Shown one piece after another: positions 55,590 through 64,000 of a stretch of DNA of 64,000 bases. Every line of letters begins with the position of its first letter. The first letter of the stretch is position 1. Under the pieces are notes generated by a model. The model was not told the DNA's origin and made no database searches. It saw only the letters and a list, made by a program, of their open reading frames with translations. The DNA is from Dastarcus helophoroides (taxonomy: Eukaryota; Arthropoda; Insecta; Coleoptera; Bothrideridae), in contig CM053330.1 of assembly GCA_028583605.1 (NCBI GenBank), forward strand, positions 20,361,539 to 20,425,538. The letters are read 5' to 3'. The translations under genes were made by a program, and so were the position numbers.

Positions 55590-55672
55590 TTATTTATTTA
55601 TAACTAATACAAGAAGCGAAAAAATAGTACGAACTCGAGAGTAAGGCAGTTTTACCGAAATCGTATAGCTTG
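55590..55672. repeat. ~85-bp direct repeat flanking the DIRS relic, right copy
   Basis: Partner of 52318-52400 (ATTATTTATTTATAACTAAT, ACAAGAAGCGAAAAAATAG). Same orientation. Confidence 0.6.
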
Positions 55673-57060
55673 AGCGAATACGAGGTTAAAATTAATACCA
55701 TAACTAAAGGCCCTCTATTTGAATCCAGTATATAGATATTGTCCTTGCAAATTTGTAGTTAATAAAAATTAATGTAATATTATTATTGCGTAAACTGCCA
55801 GAGTACAGGTAACAGTTGGCGGTATAAATTTGGGAGTTCATAATTTCTAATTAACAAAAGTAAATAGTACAATACGGCAAGGCGGGCAATAATAGTTAGT
55901 TATCCTCTTATGTATATTGACATTAAATCTTCCTCAGTTGCCCAGTGGATAATGCTAAACAATGAAATGCGAAAGGAGCTACTGCCTAGATTCCTAGAAT
56001 GTGCCGGATTGGGAAAATGTGTGAAAACACCTGATTTTGGGCTAAACTATAATTTCGAATAAAAAATACCCATAACAAAAGTTTTTGTAGTATTTTTATT
56101 CTATTCAGTTGCATTAATTTTTCAGATACGAGGTCATCGGTATAATGTTAATATAAACTTTTTTTTCTTAAAATCACCCAAAGATTATGTTCCTTTAATA
56201 TTAGCGTCTTATTCGGAAAAAGCCTATATAACATATACGATTTTTATTTACCATTAATGATAAATGTAGCCATATATTTACATCTTCAAAGTTCACTTTT
56301 TTAGACAAATATTGGTGATTTTATTGTTGAAATGTATTTCTACACTATTTATTAGACTATGACACAAATATTTGATTTTTCGTTGGATGTTTAATAAAGT
56401 TGTACCTTAGAGGGCTAAAATTAGTTTAGTAATGTATACAGGAACTCTCAAAACCAAAATGTATTAAAGTTGTATATTTTTAAATGGAACATCCTATTTA
56501 TTTTTATATTTTGCGATTTTAAGGTCAAAATGAAAGCGAGCTTCATTAGGGTTTACCTGGGTTAAACTTTAAGAATTTTAGGATATTTTGTTTCATTTGA
56601 AAATGTAGTAAGAATTTTAACTTTTAAATTATCAATGCGTATTTGAGCTATTAAAACCAAATTTAGGTCGAATTCTACTGATTAGATTTTATGTATCACT
56701 TATAAAAAACATACCAGTTAACACGGGGTATCCAAAAACTATAACCAAATAATTACAAGCTTTAAGCATTAATGATGAAGGTAGTCTAAGGTTCTTAAAT
56801 CTAGCAATCACAGTGGTTATTCAATATGTCCTCTTCGACCTTCCCCCTGGAAATATTTCATTTAGATATTGACGCACACTTATGAGGGCTCCCTCCTACT
56901 GATACGAACAATTTCTTATCAGTTTATCAGATAAACTTGATAATTGAGATGTAAACATAATAAGGAACGTATATTATTATTATAGTTGATTATAACAGTT
57001 GATTATAAATGCTCAGTACCGATAAATTGACGCCAGCAATGTCTAAATATCTTACACAAT
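55673..57060. other. Intergenic, no gene seen
   Basis: AT-rich with only short frames. Contains GTTTACCTGGGTTAAACTTT-type and other scattered words, but no structure strong enough to name. Confidence 0.5.
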
Positions 57061-58420
57061 CGCAATACGATTCGTTTAGATGTTTGCGAAACCTAACAAA
57101 TTACAAAGAGTGACTTATGAAGATCACATCCCAAAAAGTGACGCTATTGACATTGATACCATGCAAGAGAAAATTAAAGATTCACAGCAACAACAGTTAC
57201 ATCAACAAAGACAACCAACCCCAGAAAATCAGCACCAGAAATGGACACCATAAATGCAGTGACATTATGACATAGTGTAGAAATATGCCAGAGGTATGAT
57301 TTTATTCAGCAACACAACTTTAGTTCAGCGATTTCCCTAATCTGCAATGAGGAAACAAAATTCTTGCACGTTTTAAAAGTGTTTTCTTAAAAAAATTTGC
57401 ACAGGTAATAGACCTCATCAAAGAACCGGATAGCATGCAGCCTTATACTTGGCTTAAAGAGGCAATTATCAATCGATAATCCAAAAACCAAAAAAACAGC
57501 TTTTGGAAGGGCAACAATTAGGGCATCGCAAACCATCTCAACTCCTCCGACATATGCAAACATTAATGCGGGGGTGGCCAACATGACCACCGAGGTGGAC
57601 CGGTGGACCGCAAAGGTTAATTTGTTTTCAGTTAAATTTAAAATTGTTGCCTTATGAAAAATTTAAAAAATCCTAAAATGTTTGCCCAAATTTTTAGTCG
57701 CTTACATGAACTGTTTATCCACCAAATGCCGCATCACATATAACCAACATTGGTAAGTCTGACGCAAATAGCCGATATTGCTGATAAAATTCATGAAACA
57801 ACCCCCGCCATCGTTGCTGCTTCAGTAGTATTATTTTAATTTTACCGAAGCGTCACCTACAGCAAGGGAGTCAATTCACCCACGGCAGCGGCAGCGTCTT
57901 CAAACGTTCAAGAATTATTGTGACGATTTCCTGACATTATCATGCTTACAAGCCAACTGCACGAATCCAAACACACAGTGCAATTCCATCGAAACCAAAG
58001 ATCCGCCAATTTACAGCTAGCCTCGTTGCCTCGCACCAGATAAAGTAGCAATCACTAAGCGAGAGATGCAGCAGATATTACACACAGGAATAATATAGCC
58101 ATCATTTTCGCGATTGGCAAGCCGCTAGTGCAAAAAAAGCGCCAAAGACACTTAGGGATCCTGTGGAGATTTCAGGAACTTAAAACACGCAAATGCTACC
58201 AGATCATTATTCAAGTCTACAAATACAAGACTTTGGTCACAATATCAACGGGAAAACTATTTTAACTTTAATCGAACTAACCAAGGCGTATCATCAGATT
58301 CCAGTTCACCCAGAGAACACTTTTGGTTTGCGCGACGAAACCCAATAACTTTAACGCTTTGTAAACCAAGCATTAGGAGTAGCAATGGGAATGCCGTTCA
58401 CTTAAAAAAAAGCTTTATTT
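57060..58420 (+). pseudogene. Ty3/gypsy-type retrotransposon relic (gag and start of pol)
   Basis: A gag-like start (MFAKPNKLQRVTYEDHI) is followed by the capsid C-terminal block (DLIKEPDSMQPYTWLKEAII, then GHRKPSQLLRHMQTLM when the frame is followed) and ADIADKIHETTPAIVAASV. In pol, PPIYS/PRCLAPDK, KREMQQILHTGII, GDFRNLKHANAT and GKTILTLIELTKAYHQIPVH correspond to the N-terminal part of a Ty3/gypsy reverse transcriptase. Frameshifts, stops and a large deletion of the protease region are present, and sequence after about 58400 is unrelated. LTRs were not found. The minus-strand open frame at 57387-57590 is only the antisense of gag. Confidence 0.8.
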
Positions 58421-58587
58421 TTGTTATATTTTGATTTTTACTAAAAGTCTGACAAAATAACAATAATCAACGTTTCAGCACAAAACATATTTATCTTGTA
58501 CCAAAAAGTATTCATAACTATTAAACTTTATTAACGATTAAAAAGCAACAGATAGTAAAAAAAAATCCACAACATTTCGATAAATTT

Positions 58588-58773
58588 TTGCTAACATCGG
58601 ACCAGGTATCATATTACTGCATCATCGGCGGTTATACCAGAAATTTGTTTAGCCGTTGTTATGCTAACAAGTTCCATGGATCACAGAGTCCTACGAATAT
58701 TCCGCCTAATCCGATTTCTCGTCCAAAGCTTCAATTAGAGGTGTGTTCAGAAAATCAAGCGGCTCGTTCATAA
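58588..58773 (+). other. Unrecognised 61-codon open frame
   Basis: A GC-richer block beginning MLTSDQVSYYCIIGGYTRNL with Cys, Pro and Ser. It follows the gypsy relic, so it may be a displaced element fragment. No domain recognised; not claimed as a gene. Confidence 0.2.
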
Positions 58774-59857
58774 GTGTAAATTGACTAGATTGTAAATATT
58801 TGTGAATTTGTATGGCTTCCAAGAGATTAAGTTCTCTAGGGTTATTACAAGAAATTTTGGCTAGTGTTCAAAGAATTGAAATAAAATAAAAATACTGCAA
58901 ACATTTTTATTAAGGGTATTTTTTTATTCTAAATTATAGCTTAGTCAGAAATCTGTGTAGCAGCAAACATAAAAAATCGTTTATTGCAAAATATTATCTC
59001 ATATTTGAGGCAGATGGGTATAACAATTTAGTTGTAGAAACGTTTTTGTGCCTGCAAAGATTTTAACTTCAGTTGTTATTTGGGAGACCCCATTCTGTGC
59101 GTTTTTTCAACACCACCATCCGGTTGTGGCGTCAGTAGCGTTCATTCAAACATTAGCCGGCATAAATGATGATTATTTGCCCTCTAAAACGCATTTGCTC
59201 TTGCCAGAGAATCCACTAGCTTTTCTCTCATTTAGTAAGCTACAAGAGACCTTCTCGTAAAAAGTACAACTCGACAATAACTGTACTCTCGAACAGATGT
59301 CTCCTGATAATCAGGAACAGTATTAGAAAATGCGAGCCCAGTATCAGTGAAATTCGTAAAAAAAGTAGGTAAGAGAAATAACGAATATTTTTAATATTTA
59401 ATAAAAATTGCTTATGAGAAGCAAACTGCATGTAAAGGCAATTTTAAATATTCAAACAATTTTTTATAATTTTCTCCCTAAATGTACAGGGTCTTTTTTA
59501 TATTTGGCACCCTATCTAGAGACTTTATTTCAGTTACAAAGAAACTCTAAATACATGTATTACCTTTTAGACATACCAGAAAAAAAAGTGAAATCAATAT
59601 TAAAGAAATTATTTTTTAAATAGAATACACCATATATTATAAGTTAAATGAAAGATCTATTTATTTTTGTTTTCAAAAATATATGCATCGTTGATATTTA
59701 TATAATATGTTTTTGATATATTTGAATTAAAATTATTTTCTTTGGTATACTCTATATTATAAAAATATTATAAATACTGCCTGAATTACTCTTGATTATT
59801 AAATAATAACGCAAGTAAACCTGTTACAACACGAAAGGAAATAAAACGTTTCTTTTC

Positions 59858-60610
59858 CAGGCCACCCTGAGGTAGGGACCTTTCTACATAAAAAAAGGTA
59901 CTCTTACCTTTCCTCGATAGAGTAGACCGCTTTCGAGTAAAATGCATTCTATTAATGTATTGCATGTCTAGGAATTATTATAAAAAATGTCTAAAATGTA
60001 AGTAGGTCATAAAAACAAAAAAAGATGATTGTCAAAGTAACTTAAGTTTAACGTCTTAACGTTAAAGCAATACCTTTTCTTTGGTTTCATTTTCCAAATT
60101 CTGTTAATCGTGGGTTCAATTGATTTATTTCCGAATAGAGAATTAAATGCTGCTCATTTTAAAAATAAGACGATACTGTATTCTTTTTTAAGAAAACCGT
60201 CTCTTATACTCTCTCTGAGCAGCTAATGCCTTCTTATTACAGAACCCATACAAAAAATGCACATTACTTAATTCTGTATGCGAAAATAAATCAATTGAAC
60301 ATATAATTAAAAAAATTTAAAATTTAAAGCACAGAAAAACGTTGCTTGAATATTTTGACGTTAAACTTAAGTTATATTAACAATCATTTCTTTTGTTTCC
60401 ATGGCCCACTTACATTTTAGACCCTTTTTATAGTAATTCCCAGACATGCAATACATTTTTACTCAAAAACTCTCTACTCTATCAAGGTAAGGTAGGAGTA
60501 CCTTTTTTATATAAAGAAGTGTATACTAGTGGATTTTAGCTTTAAAATATCAAAAAATTGAAAACAACAAAATTAGAAATAATTTTATTACCGCCCCTCC
60601 TAATTTTACC
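59858..60610. mobile_element. Foldback element, related to the 7.4-kb family
   Basis: Arms of about 200 bp: GGTACTCTTACCTT, GAGTAAAATGCATT, GCATGTCTAGGAATTA, GTCTAAAATGTAAG and CTTAAGTTTAACG on the left are inverted on the right (AAACTTAAGTTATATT, CTTACATTTTAGAC, TAATTCCCAGACATGCAATA, TAGGAGTACC). The AAAATGCATT-TTAT core resembles the 7423-8561 element. Confidence 0.75.
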
Positions 60611-60699
60611 AGCCACTGATCCGCACTAAATAAAATTTTACAGTTTGTTTTATAGCGCATCAAAATCTAAATAGGCATGTTAAATTGCAGATATTTATT

Positions 60700-60830
60700 T
60701 TGTCACATTTCGAAAAAATCAACAAAAGACCATCATTTTAATTTTACATTTGACACCCTGTATCTCGAAAATGAAGCTTTTCCCGATATATGTTTATATG
60801 AAACATTTTACAAATTTTAGAACAAAGAAT
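60700..60830. repeat. Fragment related to the 49.4-kb element tip
   Basis: TGACACCCTGTATCTCGAAA, ATGAAGCTTTTCCCGATATA and TGTTTATATGAAA resemble the inner part of the 49.4-kb terminal repeat (CCCTGTATATCGAAAATGAA, GCGTTTCCGG). Confidence 0.45.
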
Positions 60831-63800
60831 CTGCTGTTAAAATTTTTTAACTTAATTTTGGGACACCTGTGTAATTTTGAAGTTATTAACGTTATTTAAA
60901 GAAAGCCAAGTAATTTGGAATATAACTAATTGTCTAATTGTGCTCGTTAGTCACAAGTCAAAAATCTAAGTCTGAGGTCATGTGAAAACTAAGTAATGTT
61001 GTTTTCTCCAATTTTGTCTATTTTTGACTTAACCCCTTTTACACGCGCTACAGGGATATATGGTATCCAAAGAATACAAAAATTCTAGATTTGTCTTACA
61101 CGAGAAGAGCACGATATTATTGATCTTGTCATTTACAAACAAAAATTGCTCTTTTCGATTCGTCACCCCATTTCGACGTTTCCAATGTAGTGTGAATTTG
61201 TTGAATATCCATTGGCAATTTAGACATATCTTTCCGGTGAACGTTATACATACCTATATGTTTTTTTCTGAAACAGTTCACACGTTGTCAAAGTGTCTAC
61301 GTCATTATTTCGGAATTCCTTATGAACCAGCTTTGAAGGTTTTTCATTACTGTCTTCGATAGTTTTGTCTTTTATTCCGTTGCTCAATACGTTTCTGTTT
61401 AACACTTTCTCCCAAAGAGGTTCATGATATATGATTATCAGGAAGTTGCACGATCACATTGGATTTTCCATCAGTTTTCAAAAAAGCCGGACACTTGGAA
61501 TCAAAACTTCACACCCAACGTTTTATCTCGTCAGAAAATTCCTTGTGATAGCGAAACCTAAAATTGTCGACAGCAGTAAGTTCTTTGCTTTTTTCCCTTA
61601 AGGAAAACTTCAGACACTATATTATTTTTTTGAATATCGCTGACACACAACAAAGGTAAAAATCAAAAACGCAGAAAAACAAAAAAAACTAAACATCATG
61701 CTTCTCTAAATTTTGTCAAGGCCTTTTAAGGGCTGAATTTATGAAAACTTTAAAAAATTTTGACCAATAAAACTTACAGAAATAACATTAATGCTGATTT
61801 AGACATTCGTCATTGTTCAACTGTAAATTCAAAGAATACTAATGACCACCCTTATTGCTCTGGGACTGGCACTTACTTCTCTATATTTTGGGACAACTCT
61901 TTAACTCAGATAAACCGGACTGAGCTCGGTAATCCCGGTCTTTTGTGCCAATTCAATTTTACTTTCTGAAAAGCTTCACCTCTGGTATGGTTGAAATACT
62001 AAATAATGAGTTAATCTGTTCTTCTACCTTGTGTTTTATGCCATTTTTAATTTCGGAAGAGTTTCGCCCCTGTGTTGGTTGACATACTGAGTTATACTCT
62101 GATGTCTTGAATTTGGGTTTGCAGTAATTATAAATTTTGACTCTTGAAAAAATTACCTACATGTACCCATTTTTGGGCAAAATAACTATTTGATATTCCT
62201 TTCTTAGGATTTGTGAGGTAAGTGCCACAGATTTAGGTCACCTTGTTTAATATGTGATGGAAACAACCTTGTGTAATGTCACTATGGTTGATTGCTATGA
62301 TTGATGGCATATTTTTTATTTTATTATTAAATGATTTTAATAGTTTTTAAATTTACTCTTATCAGAGAACATGGTTTCTTTAAACAATGTTCCATAAATA
62401 CCGATCGCCCTTTCGAGTACCCACCTAAAATAAAGGGATTTAATGTTATTCAAATAAGTCAAAAAAAGATTGTAGTATGCCAAAACAATTAAATGGATAT
62501 AAAATTAATATATTTACAAAACAGATAGATAATTTGTTTAAATTGGAATAAGTCGAATACAATTTTCATTAAAAAAATCTCCAATTATTGAAGCTCAAAT
62601 GTTAATCTTAAATTGACAATGAAAATTAAATTACTATACAGTTCGTTCTCATGGCTTACCGAATAAGGTTTTGCTTCTGTTACATTCATTACAGAAATCG
62701 ACACAAATGGACCCAGAAAAAAATATTTTTCTCAGAAATGGTTATCAATACGAGATTTTATCAAGAGAATAAATTTATTTGGAATAAGATAACCTTTTCT
62801 TTTTGGTGCTGTCCATTTAGCAAATTCAACTGTTGTGAAAGTTCTAATCGGTATATGATTTTCACTAGTATTCGAAAAAATAAGAAGCCTTAATATTGTA
62901 AATATAGGTGCAAAATATTAACACGATTGGTAAGAAGGTTATGGGATTATTAGTTAAATAATTTTTGAAAGCATATAAACCTAGAAAGTAAAAGTTTTGT
63001 TTTAACCTTTTTTTTGTAAATGGTATTTATTTATCATCCTGAATCAAGCGTTATTGGCAAAATTTTCGACACCCTCTGTTATGGGGAGCTGGGATTTGAA
63101 ATTTTTCTCCAAATCTTTCTAAATTGACTCGTTCTTAATATTAAACTATCATATTGAATATTTAAAATTATTTAGTAATTATTTTTTTGCCTGTCGTCAA
63201 TTAAATTCCGTCTTACATAAGCAATAATACAAAACAAATTAGGCGGTCACGTGAAAACTCAAAAATAGGAAATACCAATAATGAAATTTTTCCTGACGTT
63301 ATTAAATATGAAGTAATTTAATTGTTCTGGGGCTAATTTAAAATGTTTATATATTTTGATATCTGTGTGGTACATACCTAAAATTTTATATTGCTTAAAT
63401 TAAACGCTGGAGACATGCGTTTAATACTAGCTAGCTTTGATCCTGGCCGATTCTTTCCATTTATGCATCGTGATATTATTCAATGTATTGATTTTATAAT
63501 AGCAGAAAATATACTCTGCTATTTTATATTTTATAAGAAATTACTGGGTCAGCAAAGCACAAAAATTAAAACATTTAACTGTGCTACATACGAGTATTAC
63601 TCAAATCAAAATATTTAATGAAGATTTAAGAAATCTTATTTAAAAATACAACAGCGTCGCAACACGCTCGACCAAATGTTACTAGTTGCTGTCACTCTGC
63701 CAGCGGCTGTTGGCAATGCGTAGGCTAAGTTATGTACTAGGCATGTAACGAATGTTGGTTTTCCCACATTCCCGAATGCGAATGTTAGCTTTTTCACTGG

Positions 63801-64000
63801 CACTTAGAATATATTGTGAGAAAAATCGAAATTTTCAAAATAAATCGAATGTGGAGAGAAAAATCCAGTTTCTAAAAATGTTTCTCTTACAATTTTTATT
63901 TTGATTTAAATTTTTACAATCTCGAATTTTACAAAAAATATTTTTTTCTAAATTTCGTGGAAATACTATTCTCAAGATTGTTATGTTTTTAGCAAAATAT
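60831..64000. other. Intergenic, no gene seen
   Basis: Short open frames only. Two imperfect direct units of about 75-80 bp (about 61948-62020 and 62038-62110) share a CTGTGTTGGTTGACATACT-like block. The final 180 bp is rich in CGAAATTTT-type words, as at 18.4 and 37.4 kb. Confidence 0.5.

Noticed and set aside
57387..57590. Hydrophobic minus-strand open frame
   Set aside because: It is the antisense of the gypsy gag relic.
61060..61362. 100-codon plus-strand open frame
   Set aside because: No recognisable domain or splice context; composition is like the surrounding intergenic DNA.

Overview
This is an AT-rich, intron-rich animal genomic window. It reads as an insect, and a beetle-like genome is possible but unproven. 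The protein evidence is the 3' half of a spectraplakin gene, the orthologue of Drosophila short stop (shot) and vertebrate MACF1/dystonin. It runs on the + strand and is spread over at least 16 small exons from about 2.5 to 32.3 kb. Most of the rest is intron or intergenic DNA filled with degraded transposons.

Region 1 (about 2.5-10.5 kb) has three short exons of identical phase (2516-2578, 3544-3582, 6909-6986). They are followed by the conserved EF-hand exons (8707-8987 and 9042-9268, split by a 54-nt intron) and the second GAS2 exon (10406-10523). Region 2 (11.4-18 kb) holds a 66-nt candidate cassette and two exons with identical phases (13057-13214 and 17695-17840) that look like alternatives. 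Region 3 (23.9-32.3 kb) encodes the basic Ser/Arg/Gly/Pro-rich microtubule-binding tail. It has four SxIP motifs for EB1 and two alternative ends: a short one stopping at 26020, and a long one stopping at 32341 with the insect-type REPFR ending. The EF-hands and GAS2 domain and the SxIP tail together link the actin-bound N-terminus, outside the window, to microtubules and their plus ends.

Region 4 (about 33-64 kb) has little host coding sequence. One minus-strand terminal exon (40818-40990) looks like the cytoplasmic tail of a class-A GPCR. The rest is a transposon graveyard. It contains a mariner with TA duplications nested in another repeat, three other Tc1/mariner-type relics, and a young element with near-perfect 118-bp terminal inverted repeats. 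It also contains a DIRS-type retrotransposon relic with inverted and internal complementary repeats, a Ty3/gypsy relic, and a broken copy of a cysteine-cluster insect repeat protein. Several foldback (long inverted repeat) elements and a SINE-like insertion with a 13-bp duplication complete the set.

Splice sites were called by eye from GT/AG signals, phase agreement and protein family knowledge. No alignment or transcript data were available. I saw no CRISPR array, rRNA or convincing tRNA.
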